Source of the DNA: a virus
IMG/VR virus record: IMGVR_UViG_3300010354_000886
Span: 1-20,303 of that record
Length of the DNA stretch: 20,303 nucleotides
Direction: 5' to 3' (one strand)
Positions 1 through 6,329 of the stretch are shown here, one piece after another. Positions within the stretch are counted from its first letter, which is position 1, and each line of letters starts with the position of its first letter. The notes under the pieces were generated by a model. That model was given only the letters and a program-made list of their open reading frames with translations, was not told the DNA's origin and searched no databases. The translations under genes and the position numbers were made by a program.

Positions 1-928
1 AGGGCACCGGTATGCCGCGGTTGATCTGGCGCTCGATGTCGCCCCAATCAGCGCTCTGAGTGAAGGTGGCGCGGACGCCGTAGGACGCCAGAGCCTTGAG
101 CTGGGCCGGCGCCTCGGTGGTGTCGCCGTACTGGCGTACGCGCCGCAGGTAGTCGTCGTCGGCGTTGGGGCCGGTCAGCGCCCCTGGCGTCATGTAAGCG
201 GCGAGCATGGCGCAGGAGCTGGAGAAGCACATGCGCCCGGCTTGGCCCGCCACAGCGCTATCGCGCTGCGAAAAGTAGGGGACGCCTTTGAGGGGGTTGC
301 CTTTGGCGCTGAGGGTGGGGCCGCAGAACAGCTCCACCTCGGCGGCGCGGCGGCGCTCCAGTCCCGCCACCACCGCCTCCCCAGCATGACGCCACTTCGG
401 CAGCTCCTCGCGTACGACGGTGTCGGGATCGTCGCCAGCGAGGAGGCGCTTTCTCAGCGTGGAGGTTTCGAGGCTGTAGAGGCCGACGTTATAGCTGAAG
501 CTCACAAGAGCCGCAACGCGATTGCTGCTCCACCCTCGTGCCGCAGGCACGAGGTGCAGAACGCCGGGGCCGAATAGCGTGAGTAAGTCCTGCGTCAGTA
601 GCTCTTCGGCTTGGGCTTGGGTGATGGTGTCGCCCATGCGGACAGGGCGCCCCTGCATCCGCGTAGTGCCGTACCCCACAGTAGGTACACCGGCGGGACA
701 GCGATACGCTTCTAGGCGGCAGCCCTCGAAGTGGCGGATGAGTTTTAGAGCTGGTGCCAGCCACGACGGTGGCGCGGAAGGCTTCGGCGGTGGAGCGGCT
801 CGATACAGCTCAGCGAACTCCTCCAGCTCCTGCGCGGTGAGCTGCTCCTGGAGCCAATTCCATGCCGCGATCTGGTGCGACAGCTCGCCGTAGTGGTGGG
901 CGGCGTCGGTGAGGCGGATGGAGGCCAT
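1..928 (-). CDS. Endolysin: GH24 lysozyme plus C39-like peptidase domain (3' end cut by window edge)
   Basis: An open frame of 309 codons runs from ATG at 928 to the left edge with no stop, so the C-terminus is missing. Residues 1-45 form a helical N-terminal module (IRLTDAAHHYGELSHQ...). Residues 57-205 match phage lysozymes of GH24, which cleave the glycan strands of peptidoglycan. The catalytic triad is E68-8-C77-5-T83, the E-8-C-5-T form found in P1 Lyz rather than the E-8-D-5-T of T4. From residue 210, VPYFSQRD and MCFSSSCAML match a C39-like (peptidase_C39_2) papain-fold domain with candidate nucleophile C234; its His lies outside the window. There is no signal peptide or SAR helix, so release should need a holin. 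The start codon overlaps the upstream stop by one base (TGATG), which suggests translational coupling. The linkage of both domains is directly read; peptide cleavage by the second domain is inferred. Confidence 0.9.
   Translation of the reverse strand, partial: MASIRLTDAAHHYGELSHQIAAWNWLQEQLTAQELEEFAELYRAAPPPKPSAPPSWLAPALKLIRHFEGCRLEAYRCPAGVPTVGYGTTRMQGRPVRMGDTITQAQAEELLTQDLLTLFGPGVLHLVPAARGWSSNRVAALVSFSYNVGLYSLETSTLRKRLLAGDDPDTVVREELPKWRHAGEAVVAGLERRRAAEVELFCGPTLSAKGNPLKGVPYFSQRDSAVAGQAGRMCFSSSCAMLAAYMTPGALTGPNADDDYLRRVRQYGDTTEAPAQLKALASYGVRATFTQSADWGDIERQINRGIPVP
534..554. repeat. Perfect 9-bp hairpin, GCA loop, inside the endolysin gene
   Basis: CCTCGTGCC and GGCACGAGG flank a GCA triloop. 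It lies in codons for the V-P-A-A-R stretch of the lysozyme domain. It belongs to the hairpin excess described in the findings. Confidence 0.8.
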
Positions 929-1260
929 CAGCGCCCCCCAGTAAAACGGCCGCTAGCGTCGCGCCGAGAGCCGCCAGTGGCGGGGTGCTCCTGCTCCTCC
1001 GGTCGGCGCAGCGCCGGATTATACGTGGAAAATCCTGCGGCGAATCCGCCCTTGCCCGCAACGCCGATTCCCATAAGCGGTAGCGCTGTGAAGTAGCACG
1101 AGTCCACCGCTTCTCGCGTTACGGCTTTGCTGCTGAAGCGGCAGTCGGCGAGGTAGATGGCGCCCACCAACAGCGCTACGTTGGAGGCGCCGGAGATGAA
1201 GTGGCCGGTGCCTCCGAGGGCTGAACCGAGAACGCCGAGGAGCGACGGAGATAGCTTCAC
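928..1260 (-). CDS. Small membrane-associated lysis-module protein of unknown function
   Basis: 110 aa from a GTG start. I do not recognise the family. Residues 5-38 are Gly/Ala/Leu-rich and hydrophobic (GVLGSALGGTGHF, then NVALLVGAIYLADC). A second apolar stretch follows (ALPLMGIGVAGKGGFAAGF), and the last 30 residues are charged and polar (RRPEEQEH...GRFTGGR). Two weak membrane segments and its place between a one-TM holin-like gene and the endolysin make a lysis role plausible, but this is inference from context. The leader element GGAAATCTAGG ends 22 nt before the GTG, which supports this start since no Shine-Dalgarno is visible. The stop overlaps the endolysin start. Confidence 0.7.
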   Translation of the reverse strand: MKLSPSLLGVLGSALGGTGHFISGASNVALLVGAIYLADCRFSSKAVTREAVDSCYFTALPLMGIGVAGKGGFAAGFSTYNPALRRPEEQEHPATGGSRRDASGRFTGGR

Positions 1261-1281
1261 GACGGGAAAGGCGCCGGACTC

Positions 1282-1292
1282 CCTAGATTTCC
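1282..1292 (-). promoter_or_regulatory. Leader element, GGAAATCTAGG
   Basis: Copy of the recurrent GG(A/C)AA(A/C/T)CTAGG element. Its CTAG ends 22 nt before the GTG at 1260. Confidence 0.6.
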
Positions 1293-1302
1293 GCCTCTGG
1301 CG

Positions 1303-1593
1303 CTAGCGCCCCTGCTCCTGGCGCACCATCCTCACCTCCAAGTCTTTGAGCGCCGCCTTGAACTCCTGCAGCTCGGAGGCGAAACCCTCCTGATTGGTGA
1401 GGAGGCGGTCGAGGCGGATTGGCACTTGGACGGCGAGGTAGCCGATGCCGGCGACGCTGGAGATGATGAGCCAGGCAGTGACGTGCCGGCGGACGTCGTC
1501 CCAAAAGGGGTCGGGGATGCCGCTCACAAGGACCTCAAGCGCATGACCGAAGCTGTCTGTGGTACGAGAGAACTCATGGCCGAGAATCGTCAT
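1303..1593 (-). CDS. Putative holin or lysis accessory protein, one transmembrane segment
   Basis: 96 aa from ATG at 1593. One clear membrane helix lies at about residues 39-58 (AWLIISSVAGIGYLAVQV). It is preceded by an amphipathic N-terminus and followed by a charged, probably coiled-coil tail (ASELQEFKAALKDLEVRM). One TM plus a coiled coil, two genes upstream of an endolysin that has no export signal, fits a small holin or a holin/spanin-like accessory; no family was recognised. A longer frame opens at 1668, but its extra residues are an Arg-rich run encoded by a perfect hairpin (1625-1644) and cross the leader element, so the internal ATG, 20 nt after that element, is preferred. Confidence 0.65.
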   Translation of the reverse strand: MTILGHEFSRTTDSFGHALEVLVSGIPDPFWDDVRRHVTAWLIISSVAGIGYLAVQVPIRLDRLLTNQEGFASELQEFKAALKDLEVRMVRQEQGR

Positions 1594-1613
1594 GAGTGAC
1601 CGCGGGACACGGA

Positions 1614-1625
1614 CTAGGTTGCCCC
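1614..1625 (-). promoter_or_regulatory. Leader element, GGGGCAACCTAG
   Basis: Its CTAG ends 20 nt before the ATG at 1593. It directly abuts the hairpin at 1625-1644, giving the order hairpin, element, gene. The same arrangement is seen at 17659-17690. Confidence 0.6.
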
Positions 1626-1644
1626 GTCGCCGCAAGCGGCGACG
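1625..1644. repeat. Perfect 9-bp intergenic hairpin
   Basis: CGTCGCCGC and GCGGCGACG are separated by AA. It lies in the gap between the third adhesin gene and the holin-like gene. No T-tract follows on either strand, so it is not a standard terminator. Confidence 0.75.
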
Positions 1645-1713
1645 AACAAAGCCAGCCACGGACGCCACTAACAGTCACTGGTGCCGCGATCAGTCGGGGA
1701 CGCTAGTGGCGGC

Positions 1714-2610
1714 CTAGGGGATCGCGGCGGCAAAGGCGTTGATTAGGGCTGTGACGCGGGCGTCGAGGAGGGTGTGCAGTGGCGCACTGAGACCATCCCC
1801 AACTGAGTAGAAAGCCAGACGGGCATCCGTGTGTTCGCCTTCCGTGCCATTGTTGTTTCTGGCAAACACGCTAAAAGCAACTGCGGGAAGAGAAGGCGTA
1901 TTTGAGGATGTGGCGGAAGCTATGGAGACCCCGTTTTGGTAGAGCCGCAGATTATTGGTAGCAGTGCGTGACATGCTAATGCTGCCTGATGCCGTAAGAC
2001 CAGTTGAGATTGTCGCAGAGTTGGTGGGACTATTGCCTCCAGTGCCTGACCGAGTCTCACGTAAGACCGGCGTAATACTTGCCTCTATAATGTCAACTAG
2101 CGACGAAAGGCTTGATCCGTTATACACGCCACCCAGGTTGCAGGCCGAGGGTGCTGCCGTGGTTCTAAAACTGGTGCCATGCACAAAAAAGTGGTGCGAT
2201 GTGTTGCCAAGGCTTGACGCCAGCAAGCCGGTTCGCAGGCTCTTGTTAGAGCGGTTTCCCACCAACCCCGTCTTCCGGTTGTAGTCGCCAGAGACGAAGT
2301 TGTTATTCGTCGGCGCACTCCCTACCAGCGGCACCAGCGCCCCCGCCAACGTCCTCGCACCACTGAGGATGCAGCTGGCCTTGATCGCCGGCCAGATGCC
2401 ATCGGCTTTGCAGCCCTTGATGAAGGCGTTGACGGCAAGGCGGGTGGCAGGCTCCAGCGCTTGGCCGTCTGCAGCTTCCACGGCTGCCAGGTAGGTCATG
2501 GCGTCGGGGTCGTCCACCAGAGCGGCGGTGGGGGTGATGTTGAGCTTCCCCCCAGTCGGCTTCTGCACCAGCAGCTTGGCACCAGTTGGCTTCTGCACCA
2601 GCAGCGTCAT
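1714..2610 (-). CDS. Tail fibre / adhesin with LamG-like C-terminal region
   Basis: 298 aa from ATG at 2610, whose ATGA overlaps the upstream stop by 4 nt. The N-terminus holds two copies of a 10-residue unit (LLVQKPTGAK, LLVQKPTGGK), probably a virion-anchoring segment. Residues 25-90 are helical (YLAAVEAADGQALEPATRLAVNAFIKGCK). The remainder is Ser/Thr/Asn/Gly-rich and beta-predicted, and carries a LamG/concanavalin-like signature near the C-terminus (NNLRLYQNGVSIAS, then AFSVFARN, then DARLAFYSVGDGLS). That signature is typical of phage carbohydrate-binding fibres. It is the last structural gene before lysis. Local base composition is less GC-rich (about 1800-2300), which may mark a domain acquired by exchange. 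A receptor-binding role is inferred. Confidence 0.75.
   Translation of the reverse strand: MTLLVQKPTGAKLLVQKPTGGKLNITPTAALVDDPDAMTYLAAVEAADGQALEPATRLAVNAFIKGCKADGIWPAIKASCILSGARTLAGALVPLVGSAPTNNNFVSGDYNRKTGLVGNRSNKSLRTGLLASSLGNTSHHFFVHGTSFRTTAAPSACNLGGVYNGSSLSSLVDIIEASITPVLRETRSGTGGNSPTNSATISTGLTASGSISMSRTATNNLRLYQNGVSIASATSSNTPSLPAVAFSVFARNNNGTEGEHTDARLAFYSVGDGLSAPLHTLLDARVTALINAFAAAIP
2545..2604 (-). repeat. Two tandem 30-nt units encoding LLVQKPTG(A/G)K
   Basis: Residues 3-12 and 13-22 of the adhesin are near-identical decapeptides, with matching DNA, in direct tandem. This looks like a recent short duplication at the fibre N-terminus. Confidence 0.8.
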
Positions 2611-3005
2611 TCGCCACCTCCAGCCACCGGCCGCTCGTAGCTCAGCAGCTCAGCCACGCGGGCGGCGTCGAGCAGCTCAGCCTGCACCAGCACGTCGAGG
2701 CCGGGTGCCAGACGCGGGTCGTCGAAGTTGACCAGAGGCTCCGCGAGGAGGGTGGCGAGGAGGCCGGCGACGGTGGCATCAGTCTCGGCGGCGGCGAGGA
2801 TGCCCGAGTACTCAGCGGGGGTGAAGCGAGCGATGAAGGCGGCAGAGGTGATGACGCCTACTTTGAAGAGGTCGGCGTAGGACTTGCCTTGGGCCTCCAG
2901 TAGTTCCAGGGCGAGGGCTTCGGCGGTGGTGCCGTTGCGGTTGGCGGCCTCGGTGAAGCCGTCAGCGTTGCGGCCGGAAGGCAGGGTGATGGTGATGGCG
3001 GTCAT
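2607..3005 (-). CDS. Fibre-module small protein, conserved hypothetical
   Basis: 132 aa from ATG at 3005, 5 nt after the previous stop. It overlaps the next gene by 4 nt (ATGA). The protein is mostly helical and acidic: a short beta N-terminus (AITITLPSGRNADGF) is followed by EALALELLEAQGKSYADLFKVGVITSAAFIARFTPAEY. Its layout between two fibre genes is what is expected of a fibre-associated or fibre-assembly protein, but no biochemical function is evident. There is no signal peptide, membrane helix or catalytic motif. Confidence 0.75.
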   Translation of the reverse strand: MTAITITLPSGRNADGFTEAANRNGTTAEALALELLEAQGKSYADLFKVGVITSAAFIARFTPAEYSGILAAAETDATVAGLLATLLAEPLVNFDDPRLAPGLDVLVQAELLDAARVAELLSYERPVAGGGE

Positions 3006-3010
3006 GGCGG

Positions 3011-3847
3011 TCAGGTAGCGATGAGGCCGAGATCCCGCATACGGGACAACAGCAGGTTGAGTTGGGTGATGACGCTGGCAGCATCCGTCGCATCAGCCAC
3101 GGCTGCCGGCTGCACCACCGGGGCCTTGTTGAAGAAACCCAGCTTCTGCGTGGTGGCGGTGCCGATCTTGGTGCCGGTGCTGGTGCCCACGGCAATGTCG
3201 TTGGCATCAGCGACGGTCAGGCTGGAGCCAGTGAAGGCCCACTCCCTGACGCCTGCAATCTGCAGCTCCAGTAGCGCCCCTGCGAAAGCAGCCGCCGCAT
3301 TGACACCCAGGCCGGTGCCGCTGGTGCTCCACGCTGTAGACGTGGTGCCCGTAGGCTCAATGAGAAAGTGCGGCTTGGTGGTGGTGGCGCTGCCGCCTGT
3401 GAACCACGTGCCGGTTAAGGCTTTGGCCGGGGTGCTGGCGATGCTGGTATAGCTGTTGACGAAGCGCCCCGCCGTGGTCAGCGTGGTGCCGTCATAGGTG
3501 AGGGTGCTGATGCCGGCTAAGGCGCCGCCGTTGTTGTAGAGCACCTGCGTACTGGAGCCGCCCACCAAGGCCAGGGTGCCCGTGGCGTCGGGATAGCTGA
3601 TGGTGCGGTTCGCCGTGGGCGTCACCGTTTGCACGGTGGTGGTGAACGAGCCACCATCGTTGAGTTCAACGTCACCCGCTGTGGTGAGCTTGTTCGTGGT
3701 CTTGTTGAAAACAAGGCCGCTGTCACCGCCGAAGGCGCCAGAGTCGTTGAACTGGACCTGCGTGTCGGAGCCGGCGGGGGTGCCGGCGCCGCCGGAGCCG
3801 GTCTGGTCAAAGCCGGCCTTGAGTAGGGGGTTGTAAGTGACGCCCAT
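3011..3847 (-). CDS. Tail fibre protein with TQVQFNDSG-type repeats
   Basis: 278 aa from ATG at 3847. Two repeated blocks are visible near residues 29-58 (TQVQFNDSGAFGGDSGL...NKLTTAG) and 99-126 (TQVLYNNGGALAGISTL...TLTTAG). These are the beta-rich modules common in long tail fibres of marine and cyanobacterial phages. The middle is Thr/Gly/Ala-rich. The C-terminus ends in a Leu-heptad helix (SVITQLNLLLSRMRDLGLI), a likely trimerisation coiled coil. It sits 3 nt after the 69-aa protein and 5 nt before the 132-aa protein. A role in host recognition is inferred from family resemblance; no enzyme domain is seen. Confidence 0.8.
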   Translation of the reverse strand: MGVTYNPLLKAGFDQTGSGGAGTPAGSDTQVQFNDSGAFGGDSGLVFNKTTNKLTTAGDVELNDGGSFTTTVQTVTPTANRTISYPDATGTLALVGGSSTQVLYNNGGALAGISTLTYDGTTLTTAGRFVNSYTSIASTPAKALTGTWFTGGSATTTKPHFLIEPTGTTSTAWSTSGTGLGVNAAAAFAGALLELQIAGVREWAFTGSSLTVADANDIAVGTSTGTKIGTATTQKLGFFNKAPVVQPAAVADATDAASVITQLNLLLSRMRDLGLIAT

Positions 3848-3850
3848 GGC

Positions 3851-4060
3851 TCAGCTCCTTGTGACGGTGAGGAGGTTGCCGCTGCCGTCGTAGGTCATCA
3901 CCAGCGTCGCCACGATCACGCCACTAGCGCCTCCGCGGCGGAACACCGTCTGGGTGAGGTTGGAGCCCGTCCACGTATTGGCGATGTAGTCGTGGGTGGG
4001 GATGGCTAGGCCGTCACGCGCTACGGCGTCCCCGCCTCCGCCGCCGAGATAAGTCGCCAT
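3851..4060 (-). CDS. Small conserved structural protein (69 aa), unknown role
   Basis: The N-terminus is glycine-rich (ATYLGGGGGD). Two predicted beta-hairpin stretches follow, one containing TWTGSNLTQTVFRRGG and one VIVATLVMTYDGSGNL. Proteins of this size and pattern recur beside fibre genes in phages and may be small beta-sheet fibre or baseplate components; the exact role is unknown. The ATG at 4060 follows a leader element by 23 nt, and the stop lies 3 nt before the next ATG, so it is the first gene of a tightly packed run through 1714. Confidence 0.75.
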   Translation of the reverse strand: MATYLGGGGGDAVARDGLAIPTHDYIANTWTGSNLTQTVFRRGGASGVIVATLVMTYDGSGNLLTVTRS

Positions 4061-4082
4061 GTAGCCGCGCTGGAACTGGTGC

Positions 4083-4093
4083 CCTAGGTTTCC
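4083..4093 (-). promoter_or_regulatory. Leader element, GGAAACCTAGG
   Basis: The TAG inside this copy is also the stop codon of the upstream gene (reading GAA ACC TAG). Its CTAG ends 23 nt before the ATG at 4060. Confidence 0.6.
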
Positions 4094-4833
4094 ACCGCCA
4101 GAGCCACCTCAGTCACCGAGCCACTCACGGCAGTCAGCTCCACCCACACGTAGCTGTCAGCCGGAATCGGCATGGTGCCGAGGGCGAGGGCAGCGCCGGT
4201 CGTGGTATTGGTGACGGTGGCGCTGATGGTGACAGGGGTGCCGGCGGCGGTGCGGTCCAAGGCGTGCTTCAGCGCCAGCGTCACGCTTGGAGAACTGGTG
4301 CCCTGAACCACAGCCGTCACCGCCGTCAGCGTCACGGCGGCGTCGGTGCGGAAGAGCGTCACCTCGGCGCCAGCCACCGGCGCCGGAATGACGAAGGACG
4401 CCGGGATGAGCGGGAGCTGGTCCGCCGTTGGCGCCACATAGTTGAGCAGCACTGTGCTGCTGGGGATCGTCAGCGCCAGTTGGTTGGCGGGACCGACTTG
4501 GCGCGGAGCGGCAAGTGGCGAGACCGTGGAGCCGGCAAAGGCGTAGAGCAGTTCAGCGGCAATGGCATCCAGCGCCAGGGTGCCGTCCCAGTCCACGAGG
4601 TACAGAGTCCAATCGCGCAGAGTGCCCTGGCCCTCGTACTGGGGTACCGGCGTGAGCGACGGCTGCGCCAGAATCACCACCTCCAGTCCCGTGACTTTGG
4701 TGTGGGCTGGGAGCGAGTCGCCTTCGTTGCGGACGGCGATGGCGGGAGTGGTGGCGCCGTTAGGCAGCGTATAGGTGCCTAAGTCTGTGGCGAGGAGTGT
4801 CTCCAGGTGGCTTCTGAGCTGGAGGAGGTCCAC
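4084..4833 (-). CDS. Tail-terminator-like N-domain fused to a C-terminal beta domain
   Basis: 249 aa from GTG at 4833. Residues 1-95 (LLQLRSHLETLLATDLGTYT, then TPAIAVRNEGDS, then LRDWTLYLVDWDGTLALDAIAAELL) have the alpha-beta pattern and Trp/Leu spacing of small tail completion/terminator proteins that cap the tail tube. Residues 135-249 are a separate beta-rich, Thr/Val-rich domain ending IPADSYVWVELTAVSGSVTEV, a module often seen at the ends of phage fibre or decoration proteins. The fusion is directly visible; both functions are inferred. There is no Shine-Dalgarno, but the leader element is 22 nt upstream. The neighbours are the tail chaperone and fibre genes. Confidence 0.65.
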   Translation of the reverse strand: MDLLQLRSHLETLLATDLGTYTLPNGATTPAIAVRNEGDSLPAHTKVTGLEVVILAQPSLTPVPQYEGQGTLRDWTLYLVDWDGTLALDAIAAELLYAFAGSTVSPLAAPRQVGPANQLALTIPSSTVLLNYVAPTADQLPLIPASFVIPAPVAGAEVTLFRTDAAVTLTAVTAVVQGTSSPSVTLALKHALDRTAAGTPVTISATVTNTTTGAALALGTMPIPADSYVWVELTAVSGSVTEVALAVET

Positions 4834-4854
4834 GCTGACAGCTGGTGCGGCACT

Positions 4855-4867
4855 CCTAGGTTTCCCC
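4855..4867 (-). promoter_or_regulatory. Leader element, GGGGAAACCTAGG
   Basis: It lies in the 42-nt gap after the chaperone stop. Its CTAG ends 22 nt before the GTG at 4833. Confidence 0.6.
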
Positions 4868-4875
4868 CGAAGCCC

Positions 4876-6047
4876 CTAGCGCTCTGGCTGTGTGAGTAGC
4901 AGTAGCTCGGCTTCGAGCCAAGCGCTGGTGCGCCGATCCGGCAGCACCACGGTGTAGGTGGCGAGCGGCCTGTCAATGTCCCGTAGCTTGATGGGGCCGC
5001 TGATGGCGTCGGCTACGGCGACGAGGCCGGCGCGGATGTGGCCGTGCTCCCACTTCGGGCACAACAGCCACACACAGCGGTCGTCGGAGTGGAGCGCCCT
5101 AATCTCTGGTGGCACGGCTGTTTCGCTCGCGCTAGCCAGCACTTGGTCCCACGCCGCCAGCAGGATCGGAGCGTCTTTGCGTTCGGCGCGGAGTGCCAAC
5201 GCCGTTGCTGCCACCTCCGGTGACAGCGCACCGGCTTCGGCCTCGTCGCGCCGGAACAGCGCGAAGTCCTCAGGCGTAAACGGCTTGGGGCGCTTCTTGG
5301 AGTCGCGGTTGATGTTGGCGGTGAGCGCCTGGAGAGCCGCAATAGGTAGCTCCTGCAGATACGCTGCGCGTCGCTGGATCTGCGCCAGATGCCGCCAAGC
5401 CGTCAGCAGCGTCGAGCGCAGCTCGCTGCGGTAGCTGGTGTGGTGGAACTGCCCCGGAAAGCCGTGCGCTAGCTCCCAGAAGATGCTCTGCCAGTCCGTT
5501 TGGGTGCTGGTGGCGTTTCCGGCTGCGGCTTTTTTAGGTCAGCCTCCGATGGCGGAGAGCTGGGCAACGCCTCAGCCTCCTGCTCATCCAGCGCTAGCGC
5601 CCAGATGTCGTCGAACAGGGGCCGCACCAGGCCGCGGGTGTCCTCCATGGACCACTGGGGCAGGGCGCAGCGGTGGCGGATCAACGCCGTCACAGTCGCT
5701 TCGGAGCTGAGCCGCGAAGCGGCTGTATAGATGCGGTGGACCTGCTCAATGCGCTCGGCGTGGCGGAGGCTAATAGCCTTTGCCGCCTCCTCCATGGCTC
5801 TACCGCCGATGGTGTTTTCGATGATTTGGAACGCCTCGGTGATGGAGATGCTCTCCTCAGTGGCGATGGCGTCGGCGAGTTTGGCGCCGGCGGTGCGGCT
5901 GCTCTGCTCGCTGGTGCAGAGGTCGGCGATGGTGTCGGACTCCGCGACGGTCAAGCCTCCCCGCACCTCCAGCTCTAGTACGCCGGTGGCTTCGTTGCCG
6001 ACGCGGCGCGTGGTGCGCTGAGCTGGTGCGGTGACGAAGGGCAGCAC
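4876..6047 (-). CDS. Tail assembly chaperone, -1 frameshift fusion (G-GT type), 390 aa
   Basis: Translation starts at GTG 6047, reads 173 codons through AAG at 5531-5529, slips back one base, and continues from GCC (5529-5527) to the TAG at 4876. The second frame is open from a TGA at 5541 to 4876. Its highly patterned protein has no suitable start near its 5' end and begins PKKAAAGNATST, then WQSIFWELAHGFPGQFHHT, so it looks reached by frameshifting. The fused part carries N-I-N-R-D-S-K-K at about 245-252 and KPFTPEDF at 255-262, a motif typical of GT-type tail chaperones, which bind tape measure protein and tail tube subunits during tail assembly. The heptamer is A AAA AAG in the correct phase with a GGAGG 7 nt upstream. 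What is odd is its position, downstream of fibre genes instead of between tail tube and tape measure. Confidence 0.82.
5469..6047 (-). CDS. Tail assembly chaperone, zero-frame product (G type), 192 aa
   Basis: This is the unshifted product of the same start. A beta N-terminal part (RVGNEATGVLELEVRGG), then a helical region with Glu/Ala-rich helices (AKLADAIATEESISITEAFQ), leads to LPQWSMEDTRGLVRPLFDDIW and an acidic Ala/Glu/Ser/Pro-rich linker that contains the slip site. After the slip site the zero frame adds 19 Pro/Thr/Ser-rich residues and stops at 5469. GTG 6047 is preferred because it lies 23 nt after a leader element. A frame extending to ATG 6170 only repeats out-of-frame sequence of the upstream gene. 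The role, as a soluble chaperone present in excess over the fused form, is inferred from the lambda G/GT precedent. Confidence 0.78.
   Translation of the reverse strand: MLPFVTAPAQRTTRRVGNEATGVLELEVRGGLTVAESDTIADLCTSEQSSRTAGAKLADAIATEESISITEAFQIIENTIGGRAMEEAAKAISLRHAERIEQVHRIYTAASRLSSEATVTALIRHRCALPQWSMEDTRGLVRPLFDDIWALALDEQEAEALPSSPPSEADLKKPQPETPPAPKRTGRASSGS
5529..5547 (-). promoter_or_regulatory. Programmed -1 ribosomal frameshift signal
   Basis: The minus-strand order is GGAGG (5547-5543), seven bases, then A AAA AAG (5535-5529), with zero-frame codons CTA AAA AAG. It has the X XXY YYZ phase required for tandem -1 slippage, and the internal Shine-Dalgarno-like GGAGG is placed as in E. 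coli dnaX. I see no strong stem-loop immediately downstream. Confidence 0.82.
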
Positions 6048-6070
6048 GACGGCGGTGGGCGGATGCCTAC

Positions 6071-6083
6071 CTAGTTTAGTTGG
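6071..6083 (-). promoter_or_regulatory. Leader element, degenerate copy (CCCAACTAAACTAG)
   Basis: Its CTAG ends 23 nt before GTG 6047. The G-rich upstream part is less conserved than in other copies. Confidence 0.45.
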
Positions 6084-6084
6084 G

Positions 6085-6327
6085 TTAGCGCTGTTGGGCT
6101 GATCGCGCCTGCGCGGTGCGCAGGGCGTTAGTGGCGTTGATGGTGGATAGCGTGCCGAAGCGGTTGGCACTAGTGGCTATGCGGGCAGCAGCTCGCAGAG
6201 CGTTTAGGCGCTCCTGCGCCTCGATCACTTGCGCCTGCTGCGACTCATAGCGGCGGCGCTGGCTGTCGGCGGTGATGGCGTCGGCGGTGCCGGGGCGGGG
6301 GCCTGGAAGGGGGCGGTAGTTAGCCAT
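6085..6327 (-). CDS. Small helical protein (80 aa), unknown
   Basis: ATG at 6327 lies 2 nt after the stop of the LamG fibre gene, so it is probably co-translated. A Pro/Gly-rich N-terminus (MANYRPLPGPRPGTAD) is followed by one long helix rich in Gln, Arg and Ala (RRRYESQQAQVIEAQERLNALRAAAR) and a shorter Asn/Ala/Arg segment. The protein is basic and lacks a membrane helix or signal peptide. It could be a small tail accessory or fibre-attachment protein. No family was recognised; the tight spacing is the main reason to call it real. Confidence 0.65.
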   Translation of the reverse strand: MANYRPLPGPRPGTADAITADSQRRRYESQQAQVIEAQERLNALRAAARIATSANRFGTLSTINATNALRTAQARSAQQR

Positions 6328-6329
6328 GG

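Noticed and set aside
242-577. A plus-strand open frame at the left end
   Set aside because: It is in codon register opposite the endolysin, whose catalytic residues are plain on the minus strand.
4876-5214. A separate 112-aa gene starting at GTG 5214
   Set aside because: Well-patterned protein sequence continues upstream in the same frame for over 100 codons to the slip site, so this is only the C-terminal part of the frameshift product.
5469-6170. A longer chaperone start at ATG 6170
   Set aside because: The added residues are an out-of-frame reading of the upstream 80-aa gene, and the leader element spacing supports GTG 6047.
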